A stretch of DNA of 64,000 nucleotides from JADJPL01 sp040382095 (GTDB lineage: Bacteria; Bacteroidota; Bacteroidia; Chitinophagales; Saprospiraceae). Positions 1 to 7,893 of this stretch are shown one piece after another (position 1 is the stretch's first letter; every line of letters begins with the position of its first letter). A program made the translations under genes and the position numbers. Location: assembly GCA_040382095.1 (NCBI GenBank), contig JBEIGB010000005.1, positions 1 to 64,000 of the forward strand. Direction: 5' to 3'. The notes beneath the pieces were generated by a model. The model was given only the letters and a program-made list of their open reading frames with translations. It was not told the origin of the DNA and ran no database searches.

Positions 1-187
1 GCGGCGTAGGCGGCGGAATAATTTTTAGACAACTTCATGCTTTTTAGACAACCTCATACTTATGAGACAGCCTAATAATGCTTTTTTGAGGCTGTCTCAC
101 AACTCCTTTGGCTGCTGAAGGCGGCAGAATACTCTTCGGACAGCTCCATGACAGGCCGGGGCTTTTTCACATAATTCTGGAGTAAGT
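1..187. repeat. Intergenic repeat cluster downstream of gldD
   Basis: No gene is visible here. The stretch holds two direct copies of TTTTTAGACAAC (22-33 and 41-52) and a perfect 11-bp inverted repeat, TGAGACAGCCT at 63-73 against AGGCTGTCTCA at 89-99. The second arm runs on into CACAACTCCTTTGGCTGC, which closely matches intergenic sequence near 46120, 18305 and 29800. It therefore belongs to a dispersed family that sits at the ends of transcription units in this window. A role as terminator or REP-like element is inference. Confidence 0.7.
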
Positions 188-784
188 CTAGTTACGCCAT
201 TCAAAAGTTTCTATTAAACGGGCAATATCTTCGAGGACAAAATTGTACAAAGGTGCGAGCGAATCAGTATTGATTTGCGTATTGAAGTATAGCGCACCGC
301 GAAAGAAGTGGGTTTTGTTGTCGGTCAGGTAAAATTCAAAAGGGGTAGCCGCAGGTCCTTCTATGCGAAATGCAATACCCTGCAGGTCGTCTCCGCGCTG
401 TATCCTTTGTTCCTCGATGTAATTTGCTTTTTTATTGTGCCAGTCGGCCATTTCAAACGCATCTGCTTTGAGTTCTTCGAGGGTTTTTTCTTTGCCGATT
501 TGGTAATAGCTGCAATATAACCTGCAGTCGAAGTCCGGTACGAATATATCGAACCAGCAGTCGTTGTAGAGCGGGTCGTTGAAGTGGGTACTGTCGCGTA
601 CAATATCTGCATATTGTGGGTACCCGAAGCTAAACGGGCATTCCGGATTGGTATAAGTCAGATAGCCGCGTTTGGGATAAACGATTTTTGGATACGCACG
701 TGGCTTAGGCAGATCCTGCCTGTTTTCACATGCGGTAGTCAACAGGGTAGCGCAGGTCAATATGGTCAATAGTGGTTTAAGCAT
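188..784 (-). CDS. gldD: Gliding motility lipoprotein GldD
   Basis: The 198-residue product starts with a lipoprotein signal peptide (lipobox LTTAC, Cys19). The mature part has the GldD pattern: a Pro-rich segment (PKPRAYPKI), a NPECPFSFGYPQYA motif, then a conserved Cys-containing domain. GldD is essential for gliding and for type IX secretion in Flavobacterium. An upstream in-frame extension to 1111 exists, but the ATG at 784 directly precedes the signal peptide and is preferred. The neighbours ssb and mutY match the mutY-ssb-gldE-gldD order known from flavobacteria, but no gldE lies between ssb and gldD here. Confidence 0.85.
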   Translation of the reverse strand: MLKPLLTILTCATLLTTACENRQDLPKPRAYPKIVYPKRGYLTYTNPECPFSFGYPQYADIVRDSTHFNDPLYNDCWFDIFVPDFDCRLYCSYYQIGKEKTLEELKADAFEMADWHNKKANYIEEQRIQRGDDLQGIAFRIEGPAATPFEFYLTDNKTHFFRGALYFNTQINTDSLAPLYNFVLEDIARLIETFEWRN

Positions 785-895
785 ACTCGGTATGTTTTCC
801 CTTGGAAACGGAAAAATGAAGGGGAAATTTTTTGTTGGGAAAAATAAAGTTGTGGTATGAGAGAAAAGCAGGGGAAGGGATGAAGAATTTGGGTC

Positions 896-945
896 GGCTA
901 TGTACCCTGTCCTTATGCCAAAGGCGTATCGGGGGGTACATAGCC
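896..945. repeat. 12-bp inverted repeat between ssb and gldD
   Basis: GGCTATGTACCC at 896-907 and its exact reverse complement at 934-945 enclose a 26-nt loop in the 205-bp gap between ssb and gldD. The same GGCTATGTACCC word occurs at the right end of the hppA downstream element (37382-37393). It may form an RNA hairpin (terminator or processing site) or be the remnant of a small palindromic element. Confidence 0.6.
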
Positions 946-989
946 AAATAAGTCGCATTGCTGCAGATGGGGTCAATGAGACAAAGGAT

Positions 990-1400
990 TTAGAAGGGCA
1001 AGTCGTTTTCTTGTGCCCCATCTGATTCATAAGAAGGTTCGGCCGGCTGTGCTGTACCAGTCTGATGCCCCCCTTGTTTCCGGTCAAGTATGCGGAAGTA
1101 ATCTGCGACAACTTCGGTCGTTTTTCTGTTTTTGCCTTCCTGATCCTGCCAGGTACGATGGGTCAGTTTTCCTTCCAGATAAATCGTCATTCCTTTTTTC
1201 AGCGATTGCTCTGCGCGTTCGGCGAGGGCACGCCATACGACGATATCGTGCCATTCTGTTTGTTCCTGCCAGTTGCCATCTTTATCGCGATAGCTTTCCG
1301 ACGTAGCGATTGAAAATTTGGCGACTACTGCGCCACTTTCGAGGCGGCGTACTTCGGGATCTTTTCCCAGGTTGCCAATGAGGATAACTTTGTTTACCAT
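990..1400 (-). CDS. ssb: Single-stranded DNA-binding protein
   Basis: A 136-residue SSB. The N-terminal OB fold (about residues 1-108) begins MVNKVILIGNLGKDPEVRRL and includes the TEWHDIVVW segment typical of bacterial SSB. A short flexible linker follows, ending in the acidic tip ENDLPF that recruits replication and repair partners. The ATG at 1400 fits the family start; an in-frame extension to 1424 adds residues not seen in SSBs. It lies 131 bp downstream of mutY on the same strand and is probably cotranscribed with it, linking base-excision repair and ssDNA protection. Confidence 0.95.
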   Translation of the reverse strand: MVNKVILIGNLGKDPEVRRLESGAVVAKFSIATSESYRDKDGNWQEQTEWHDIVVWRALAERAEQSLKKGMTIYLEGKLTHRTWQDQEGKNRKTTEVVADYFRILDRKQGGHQTGTAQPAEPSYESDGAQENDLPF

Positions 1401-1531
1401 TTTTGCTGTGATTAAGTGATACAAAATATTTACTGTGGCAAGTTACGACGAAAATCAATCCGCTTCCGGCGGTTTTTTAGGTTTTGTTCCCCCGGTAAAC
1501 GAAGGAGTTTTAGGAATAGATTGAGGATAAA

Positions 1532-2620
1532 TCACAGAAAATGAAGCGATAAACTTTTATCTTCGAGGTAGGATCTGATAATTCCCGGAAGGGCAATATC
1601 CTTGAGGGATTTCCAGTGGATACGATGCCATTCATTGTCTATTTGTAATGGAAGGTCTGAATCAATTTGAAATACCCAGAATCGGGCGGCGATTTGTTGA
1701 TGGGTAAGCGTCTGCCGGTATGTTTTGGAGCTATGGGTCAGGATGGCTTGTGGCAGTTGCTGCAGTAGTGCGCTAGTGGCTTTTAGCTTTTCGGGGGAGA
1801 TCTCTATCGAAGGCAGTTCTATCAATGGAAATTCCCAGAGCGCGGCCCATATATCCCCTTTCGGGCGTTGACGGACGAACACTTCATCTCCTGCCATCAA
1901 TACGAGGTAATGAAAGTAGCGCGACTTTTTTTCGTTTTTTTTGCTTTTTATGGGGAATGAGTTGGTTTTCGCATTGAGGTGAGCCGTACAGCACTGCCGG
2001 AAGGGGCATTTTTCGCAGAGTGGTTTGCGCGGCATACATTGGACAGCGCCAAAGTCCATCATCGCCTGGTTAAATTGATCCGGGTGGGTTGGGTCAACAA
2101 GCGTATTTGCCAGCAGGGAAAGTTGTTTTTTTCCCTGAGGGGTATCAATGGGTATTTCAATGCCCCAGATCCGGGATAAGATCCGCTCGACATTACCGTC
2201 TATTGCGGGTACCGGGAGCTGGAACGCGAAAGAAGCGATAGCTGCTGCTGTATAAGGGCCTATACCGGGTAACTGAAGGAGTCCCTGTAGCGTATTGGGG
2301 AATTGCCCGTTGAATTGTTGGTGGATGACTTGTGCGCAGCGGAGCAGATTGCGGGCGCGGGAGTAGTAGCCCAGCCCTTCCCAAAGTTTTAATACCGCAT
2401 TTTCATCGGCTGTGGCCAGTGCCTGGATATTGGGGAATACCGTGATGAACTTTTCGTAGTAAGACCTGCCCTGATCCACGCGGGTTTGCTGGAGGATGAT
2501 TTCCGAGAGCCAAATCCGGTAGGGGTCTTTTTCGCCTTTCCATGGCATCGGGCGGTGTACCCCCTTGTGCCAGGCGTATAAGGCACTTCGAAAGCCCTCC
2601 GGAGTAGGCTGGGGGTACAT
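1532..2620 (-). CDS. mutY: A/G-specific adenine DNA glycosylase MutY
   Basis: The 362-residue enzyme removes adenine mispaired with 8-oxoguanine. The catalytic Glu40 sits in WLSEIILQQTRV. The helix-hairpin-helix LPGIGPYTAAAI is at about 118-128, followed by catalytic Asp141 in AIDGNVERILSR. The four iron-sulfur Cys (195, 202, 205, 211) have the canonical CX6CX2CX5C spacing. The C-terminal third (from about 235) is the NUDIX-like 8-oxoG recognition domain. Length and all key residues are normal. The sigma-factor gene lies 88 bp upstream and ssb follows downstream. Confidence 0.96.
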   Translation of the reverse strand: MYPQPTPEGFRSALYAWHKGVHRPMPWKGEKDPYRIWLSEIILQQTRVDQGRSYYEKFITVFPNIQALATADENAVLKLWEGLGYYSRARNLLRCAQVIHQQFNGQFPNTLQGLLQLPGIGPYTAAAIASFAFQLPVPAIDGNVERILSRIWGIEIPIDTPQGKKQLSLLANTLVDPTHPDQFNQAMMDFGAVQCMPRKPLCEKCPFRQCCTAHLNAKTNSFPIKSKKNEKKSRYFHYLVLMAGDEVFVRQRPKGDIWAALWEFPLIELPSIEISPEKLKATSALLQQLPQAILTHSSKTYRQTLTHQQIAARFWVFQIDSDLPLQIDNEWHRIHWKSLKDIALPGIIRSYLEDKSLSLHFL

Positions 2621-2708
2621 AAGCCAACTATTTATATTTTTCTGCCATGGATACGGGTACAGAAAGGACAGAAAGAGCTTTATGTCCCTTATATTTCACC
2701 GGTGTCGG

Positions 2709-3245
2709 TCATACTTCGTCCGCCAGGTTGAGCACCATATTGGTATATCGTGCCTGAATTACATCCTTGAGTTCTTTCCGTGCGAAGAAGATACGGCTCT
2801 TGACCGTTCCAAGCGGGAGGTCGAGGTGATCCGCGATTTCCTGGTATTTATATCCCTGATAGTGCATCAGGAATGGTACGCGGATACTTTCGTCGAGTTT
2901 TTCTATCATTTCTACCAGTTCTTCCATAAGGATATTGGATTCTGCACGGTTGGAAATTGCTACATCGCCGGAATTGATATAGTAGAGATTGTCAGTTACA
3001 TCGACGATTGTATTGGATTTGACTTTTTTGCGGTAGTTGTTGATGAAGATATTTTTCATGATTGTGAACAGCCACGCCTTCAAGTTTGTGCCCGGGCGGA
3101 ACTTATCCATGTTGGTCATTGCCCTATATGCTGTTTCCTGGTATAAATCCTTGGCATCTTCCATGTTCTTGGTCAAGTTGAACGCGAAGGCATGCAAAAT
3201 GGTACTCATCTGATAGAACCTGGTTTCGAATTCGATTTGTGACAT
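2709..3245 (-). CDS. ECF-type RNA polymerase sigma factor
   Basis: A 178-residue sigma-70 family factor with region 2 (KDLYQETAYRA, LKAWLFTIMKNIFINNYRKK) and region 4 (YKYQEIADHLDLPLGTVKSR) and no other domains. The start at 3245 (MSQIEFETRF) aligns with the second ECF factor at 60395-60928; the longer in-frame start at 3326 would overlap the promoter. No anti-sigma gene is adjacent, so control may be transcriptional. A good promoter match lies 51-81 bp upstream. Targets cannot be told from this sequence. Confidence 0.9.
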   Translation of the reverse strand: MSQIEFETRFYQMSTILHAFAFNLTKNMEDAKDLYQETAYRAMTNMDKFRPGTNLKAWLFTIMKNIFINNYRKKVKSNTIVDVTDNLYYINSGDVAISNRAESNILMEELVEMIEKLDESIRVPFLMHYQGYKYQEIADHLDLPLGTVKSRIFFARKELKDVIQARYTNMVLNLADEV

Positions 3246-3622
3246 GGCTGTTAGATTGTTTAGGGTGTTTTGGCTAATAAGGCCGTTTGTTGAACCAAAG
3301 GTAGATTTATATTCAACAAAATGCAAGAAAATAGACTCGTGTTTTTGTAGGTTATCTTTTAATTTTGATTTTTTAAAAAATAAAAATATTCAGAGCATTG
3401 ATAAACAATTATATATGGCATTTTTTTCTTTATTTACTGTTTTTAATTTTTTCAATAAAAAATGAAAGAATTGTTTTTTGTAGAATTGAACAGATGTTCA
3501 TGGGTATAGGGAAGAAGCCATGCCCCATTAAAACAGATTGTTTTTCTGTGGATTATACATGAATCCATTCCATTTTGAAAAATATGGTTCCGGAAGGGTG
3601 AAAAGTCCAAAAACTTGAATGC
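3246..3622. other. AT-rich intergenic region
   Basis: This 377-bp gap lies between the permease gene and the sigma-factor gene, both on the minus strand. It is strikingly AT-rich (long A and T runs at 3357-3470) compared with the flanking genes. Apart from the sigma-factor promoter at 3296-3326 I see no gene. A 73-codon plus-strand frame from 3244 begins inside the sigma start codon and has no recognisable features. Confidence 0.6.
3296..3326 (-). promoter_or_regulatory. Bacteroidota-type promoter of the ECF sigma gene
   Basis: Read on the minus strand, TTG (3326-3324) is followed after exactly 20 nt by TACCTTTG (3303-3296). This matches the phylum consensus TTG / TAnnTTTG. Transcription would begin near 3289, giving a leader of about 45 nt. 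Confidence 0.55.
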
Positions 3623-4711
3623 TTATTTCTGGGCTCTTCTGAAGAAGAAAGCGGCCACGGCAGCGAAGAGGATATTGGGCGTCCATGCACCCAACCAGAC
3701 AGGCAGGTTGCTTCCCAGCGCAAAAGTGGAGGCGAATTTGGAGAAGAAGATATAGATTGCCCCGATACCGATACCGAGTGCCAGATGCAAGCCGACTCCA
3801 CCTCTGATTTTTCTGGCTGCGATGGTCATACCGATAATCGTGAGGATAAAAATGGTGAACGGTTCGGCATTTCTTCGGTGGAATTCAAGGAGATACTTTC
3901 CTGTATTACCGGCGCCACGGACTTCCTGCTTATGGATATGGTGCAATAGTGCAGGGGTGGACATCATATTTTGCTGGCTGGCATAGTCAATAAAATCTTC
4001 AGGCCCGATATTGAGCAGGGTATCGAATTGCTGGCCGATTTTTGTGTCAAACTGCTCCCGCATACCATCGAAGGTACGTATTTCATAATCGTAGATTCGC
4101 CATTTTAGGGTGTTCTTTTGCCATTCGGCACGATCGGCTTTGAGTACTTGTTTAAGCCTCGCGCTGTCAAATACTTCGATGCGGAAGTCTCTCGCGGTAC
4201 TGTCGCCTTTGGAGTAATAACCGATGAACGCAGTTGTATTCGGTGCGATAAACAGGTGGATATCGCGGACCTTCGCCTTGTCTTCGTTTTTGCTGATATA
4301 GGTATGCAGGATACGGAACATGTGCCCGTTGCCCCAGGGGATCAGGAAATGGGCCCCCAGCAGGTAGATACCGGTGAGCAAGCCAGCAGCCACCATATAA
4401 GGCCGGAGCAGGCGGTTAAAGCTGATCCCGGCATTGAGTATGGAGATGATTTCTGAATTATAGGCCATCCGCGAGGTAAAGAAAATGACGGCCATCAGGC
4501 AGAAGAGCGGCCACAACAGCCCTGCAAGGTAGAGGATGAAGCTTGGATAGTACTCGCCGATGATCTCGGCGATAGTAATTGGTTCCTCGATGAATTTTTC
4601 GACCTTTTCGCTGAAGTCAATAATGACCCCTATCATGGTAATGATCAGTACCGTGAAGAAGAAAGTAGCGAGGTACTTCAAGATGATATACCGGTCGAGT
4701 GTTTTGAGCAT
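3623..4711 (-). CDS. LptF/LptG (YjgP/YjgQ) family permease
   Basis: A 362-residue inner-membrane protein of the LPS transport permease family. Three N-terminal membrane spans (about 10-35, 55-80, 97-120) are followed by a large periplasmic beta domain (about 125-265). Three further spans lie at about 280-358. In the Lpt machine the permease pair and the LptB ATPase extract LPS toward the periplasmic bridge. The gene sits 26 bp downstream of tgt on the same strand. LptF and LptG cannot be told apart from this sequence alone, though the single-copy Bacteroidota protein is usually called LptG-like. Confidence 0.88.
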   Translation of the reverse strand: MLKTLDRYIILKYLATFFFTVLIITMIGVIIDFSEKVEKFIEEPITIAEIIGEYYPSFILYLAGLLWPLFCLMAVIFFTSRMAYNSEIISILNAGISFNRLLRPYMVAAGLLTGIYLLGAHFLIPWGNGHMFRILHTYISKNEDKAKVRDIHLFIAPNTTAFIGYYSKGDSTARDFRIEVFDSARLKQVLKADRAEWQKNTLKWRIYDYEIRTFDGMREQFDTKIGQQFDTLLNIGPEDFIDYASQQNMMSTPALLHHIHKQEVRGAGNTGKYLLEFHRRNAEPFTIFILTIIGMTIAARKIRGGVGLHLALGIGIGAIYIFFSKFASTFALGSNLPVWLGAWTPNILFAAVAAFFFRRAQK

Positions 4712-4737
4712 TTGTTGAATTTACAGGACAAAATTAG

Positions 4738-5871
4738 CTAAATCCTTTGGCTCAGTGCAGGTATGATCTGGTTTTTCCAGGTCATAAAACGGCCTTCCTG
4801 AATTTGCCTGCGGGCTTCCCCGACAAGCCACAGATAGAAACTGAGGTTGTGCAAGGTCGCAATTTGTGCCCCGAGGATTTCCTGGTTATGGATAAGATGC
4901 CGCAGATAGCCTTTACTGTAGAAGCGGCTGCTCCTGCAGGGGCTTTCCTCATCAATTGGGCTAAAATCATCCTGCCATTTTCGGTTTTTGATATTGATAA
5001 TCCCATTACGGGTGAACAGCATCCCGTGTCGGGCATTTCGGGAGGGGAGGACACAATCAAACATATCTACGCCGAGGGCGATACATTCGAGGATATTGGC
5101 GGGTGTACCTACGCCCATGAGATATCTGGGCTTATCTGAAGGGAGGATGGCGCACACCTGTTCGGTGACAGCGTACATTTCCGCTGCGGGTTCGCCAACG
5201 GAGAGCCCACCGATAGCATTTGCGGGCCTTTCCAAGGCAGCTACAAATTCCGCGGAGTGACGCCTCAGGTCGGGATATGTACTTCCCTGAACGATAGGGA
5301 AGAGCGTTTGTCCATAGCCATAGAGGCCCTCTGTTTGGTCGAATCTTTGGCAACATCGTTCAAGCCATCGGTGGGTCAGCGCCATGGATTGTTTGGCGTA
5401 GGCATAATCGCAAGGGTAGGGGGTACATTCATCAAAAGCCATAATGATATCGGCACCGATTTGCCGCTGGATATCCATGACCCGCTCCGGTGTGAAAAGA
5501 TGGCGCGACCCATCAATATGTGCATGGAAAATAACGCCCTCCTCGCTGATTTTTCGACGGTGGCTCAATGAATAGACCTGATATCCTCCACTATCGGTGA
5601 GCAGGGGTCTTTCCCAACCGTTAAAACGGTGCAGCCCTCCGGCTTTTTGCAGGATTTCCGTTCCCGGCCTCAGATAAAGGTGGTAGGTATTCCCCAGGAT
5701 AATTTGGGCACCAACTTCTTCGGCGAGTTCATACTGATGCACGCCTTTGACCGTTCCGGCAGTCCCTACTGGCATAAAAATAGGCGTTGCTATTTCTCCG
5801 TGGGCGGTGGTAATCCTTCCTGCCCTCGCACTACTGCCAGTATCCCGATGTTCGATATTAAAGCTAAACAT
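4738..5871 (-). CDS. tgt: tRNA-guanine(34) transglycosylase
   Basis: The 377-residue TIM-barrel enzyme exchanges guanine 34 for the queuine precursor in GUN-anticodon tRNAs. The catalytic Asp93 (TDSGGYQ) and nucleophile Asp272 (FDCVLPSRNARHG) are intact, as are the substrate-pocket segments MAFDECTPY and GGLSVGEP. The C-terminal zinc site is altered. The family motif CXCXXC aligns with S310-P-C312-R-S-S315, so two of three Cys ligands are Ser; the His ligand (His341, ATLHNL) remains. It probably forms an operon with the downstream permease; rodA ends 136 bp upstream. Confidence 0.95.
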   Translation of the reverse strand: MFSFNIEHRDTGSSARAGRITTAHGEIATPIFMPVGTAGTVKGVHQYELAEEVGAQIILGNTYHLYLRPGTEILQKAGGLHRFNGWERPLLTDSGGYQVYSLSHRRKISEEGVIFHAHIDGSRHLFTPERVMDIQRQIGADIIMAFDECTPYPCDYAYAKQSMALTHRWLERCCQRFDQTEGLYGYGQTLFPIVQGSTYPDLRRHSAEFVAALERPANAIGGLSVGEPAAEMYAVTEQVCAILPSDKPRYLMGVGTPANILECIALGVDMFDCVLPSRNARHGMLFTRNGIINIKNRKWQDDFSPIDEESPCRSSRFYSKGYLRHLIHNQEILGAQIATLHNLSFYLWLVGEARRQIQEGRFMTWKNQIIPALSQRI

Positions 5872-6007
5872 GAAAAAAATATTATGCCTTTTGAGGGTTT
5901 TGCTACCTGGTGCGCTGGGTGTTTGCCATCTTGTTTCACAGGTTGAAACGTATAGCCGTATTAGTTGAGGATCGGGCAGGTATCCCCCGGGCCTGGAGGA
6001 AAAGGGA

Positions 6008-7411
6008 TCAAACGTTATAGCGGTGCCTGTCTAATTTTAAGAGTACGCCAATCATAATAGAAAAGCTGAGCAGGGCAGACCCTCCCTTACTGACAAAAGG
6101 AAGGGGGATGCCGATAATTGGGACCAGGCCCATCGTCATACCGATATTTACCAGGAAGTGGATAAAGAAAATTCCTGCGAGTGCATACGCATATACCCTT
6201 GAAAAAGTAGAGCGTTGGCGCTCGGCAATCACCGTGAGACGCAGGATTAGAGCCGTGAACAGCGCAATAATAACGAAACTCCCGATGAACCCATGTTCCT
6301 CGCCAACTGTGCAAAAGATAAAGTCTGTGGATTGTTCCGGCACATAATTCAGCTTGGTCATTTTGCCCTGGAAAACACCTTTCCCCCAAAAACCGCCGGA
6401 GCTTATGGCCATTTTAGACTGCATGAGGTTGTATAGGGAACCGCGGGGATCACATTTTTCCGGATTGAGCCAGACGTTGATCCGGTCTTTTTGGTGTGGC
6501 TTCAAAAAATTGTTGAAGGCATAATTAGAAGCAAAAGAGATACCGCAACAGACGACCAGGGTAACCCCTAAAGGAAGGGTAAGCCTCGGGCCTTTTCTTG
6601 CCCAGTGATAAATGGCGAGGAGTGAAAAGACCACGAACGCGCCAATAGCAACTGAAAAAGCCGGGACGATTTTTGTCTGGATGGCATATACTGCCGCTAT
6701 TATAGCTACCAAAACCCCGGCAAGCCAGTATTTTGACGCGCTTTGATAATAGGCAAGGATCGCCATGGCGATTGTGGCCATACCGATAGCGATGATAATC
6801 GGATCATAGATAAAACCGAGGATCAGGCTGCCTGCGAGTAAGCTGCCTGCCCAAAAATACACTGGCGACAACCCCTCCCTATATAAGGCTATCATGAACG
6901 ACAGGAAAACGATAGCAGAGCCCATATCCGGCTGGAGAAGAATGAATGCCGGGGGCACTGCGATTATTGCGAAGGCTGTAATCTGGTGGGTAAAATTTTT
7001 CATGGAAATTTTAAACGTCCCGAGATAGGCCGACAGCGCCAGTGCGGTACCGAACTTGGCGAATTCCGAAGGCTGGATGGAGAAGCCCCCGAATGCATAC
7101 CAGGAGGTTGCCCCCTTAATATTTTGGCCAAAAATTAGTACGCCAATCAATGAAATGATGGAAAGGCTATAAATCAGGTAAGCAAAGACCTGCCAGAATT
7201 TCCAGTCAATTGAATAAATCAAGGCGAGCGCAAAAAACGAGATAACCATCCAGATCAATTGCTTTCCCGCAGCAGATTTGATGAAACCTACCTTCTCGAC
7301 TTCAGGAAGGGTGACGGCATAAATCATGAGCCACCCCAGAGCGACCATACCGATATAGATCGAAAGGGTGGGCCAATCTAAACTCCGGGTGCTGCCAAGC
7401 CTACCTAACAT
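6008..7411 (-). CDS. rodA: Rod shape-determining protein RodA (SEDS glycosyltransferase)
   Basis: A 467-residue polytopic SEDS-family protein, a peptidoglycan polymerase that works with a class B PBP in the elongasome. Visible family motifs are SIQPSEFAKFGTALALSAY (the Glu-containing SEDS motif) and EQSTDFIFCTVGEEHGFIG. The C-terminal GIPLPFVSKGGSALLS matches the PFxSxGGS signature. About ten membrane spans can be counted. The usual mreBCD and PBP2 genes are not in the neighbouring sequence; the SPOR-domain gene lies 12 bp upstream and is probably cotranscribed. Confidence 0.95.
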   Translation of the reverse strand: MLGRLGSTRSLDWPTLSIYIGMVALGWLMIYAVTLPEVEKVGFIKSAAGKQLIWMVISFFALALIYSIDWKFWQVFAYLIYSLSIISLIGVLIFGQNIKGATSWYAFGGFSIQPSEFAKFGTALALSAYLGTFKISMKNFTHQITAFAIIAVPPAFILLQPDMGSAIVFLSFMIALYREGLSPVYFWAGSLLAGSLILGFIYDPIIIAIGMATIAMAILAYYQSASKYWLAGVLVAIIAAVYAIQTKIVPAFSVAIGAFVVFSLLAIYHWARKGPRLTLPLGVTLVVCCGISFASNYAFNNFLKPHQKDRINVWLNPEKCDPRGSLYNLMQSKMAISSGGFWGKGVFQGKMTKLNYVPEQSTDFIFCTVGEEHGFIGSFVIIALFTALILRLTVIAERQRSTFSRVYAYALAGIFFIHFLVNIGMTMGLVPIIGIPLPFVSKGGSALLSFSIMIGVLLKLDRHRYNV

Positions 7412-7423
7412 ATTGCTGCGGCG

Positions 7424-7840
7424 TTAAAAAGCATCGAAAAGTTCTGTGACCTTGATTTCATTATCCTGTACGAGGTAAGTGGAGGGAAAAAACGGACGGA
7501 TGAGGTATTGAATCCTGATTGCATCCCGTTGGTCAGTAAAAGCCCCTACCCTTAACAAATAGTAAGGCCGGTTATGGATATAGGAGACAGGTATGTATGG
7601 GAATTGCATCCGGAAGCTATTGCGGGTCTCTTCCATCCTTTCCCGGTCACTGGTAGAAAGGATCTGGAGCCGCCAGCCCCTTACTGTAGTTGTGGCCCGG
7701 TTTGTGCTGGTGTAACCCTGCATGATCCGATCCACCTCGGGAGTGGCGAAAAAGCGGATATTAACATTGGTCGTAGCCTGCCCATGCAGCACAGTACAGA
7801 GCAGGAAGAAGCATAACGGAACGACGATGCAGCGGAGCAT
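7424..7840 (-). CDS. SPOR domain-containing exported protein
   Basis: The 138-residue product has a signal peptide (MLRCIVVPLCFFLLCTVLHGQ) and one C-terminal SPOR-like domain from about residue 50. Recognisable parts are GWRLQILSTSDRERMEETR, the central tyrosine-rich strand and YYLLRVGAFTDQRDAIRI. SPOR domains bind denuded septal peptidoglycan, which fits its place directly before rodA. A TTG 21 bp further upstream is possible, but the ATG at 7840 starts exactly at the signal peptide. The precise role is unknown. Confidence 0.8.
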   Translation of the reverse strand: MLRCIVVPLCFFLLCTVLHGQATTNVNIRFFATPEVDRIMQGYTSTNRATTTVRGWRLQILSTSDRERMEETRNSFRMQFPYIPVSYIHNRPYYLLRVGAFTDQRDAIRIQYLIRPFFPSTYLVQDNEIKVTELFDAF

Positions 7841-7893
7841 AGGCACTTGATTTAGGGGCAAATATAAAGAAAAAATTGGGCTTTGCCCGAATT

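Noticed and set aside
2605..2625. GGGGGTACATAAGCC at the mutY start as a repeat copy
   Set aside because: It is one base longer than the GGCTATGTACCC word, has no partner arm and encodes normal residues of MutY, so chance is likely.
3244..3465. A 73-codon plus-strand frame opposite the sigma gene
   Set aside because: It starts on the reverse of the sigma start codon, has AT-rich composition without a ribosome-binding site and no recognisable motif.
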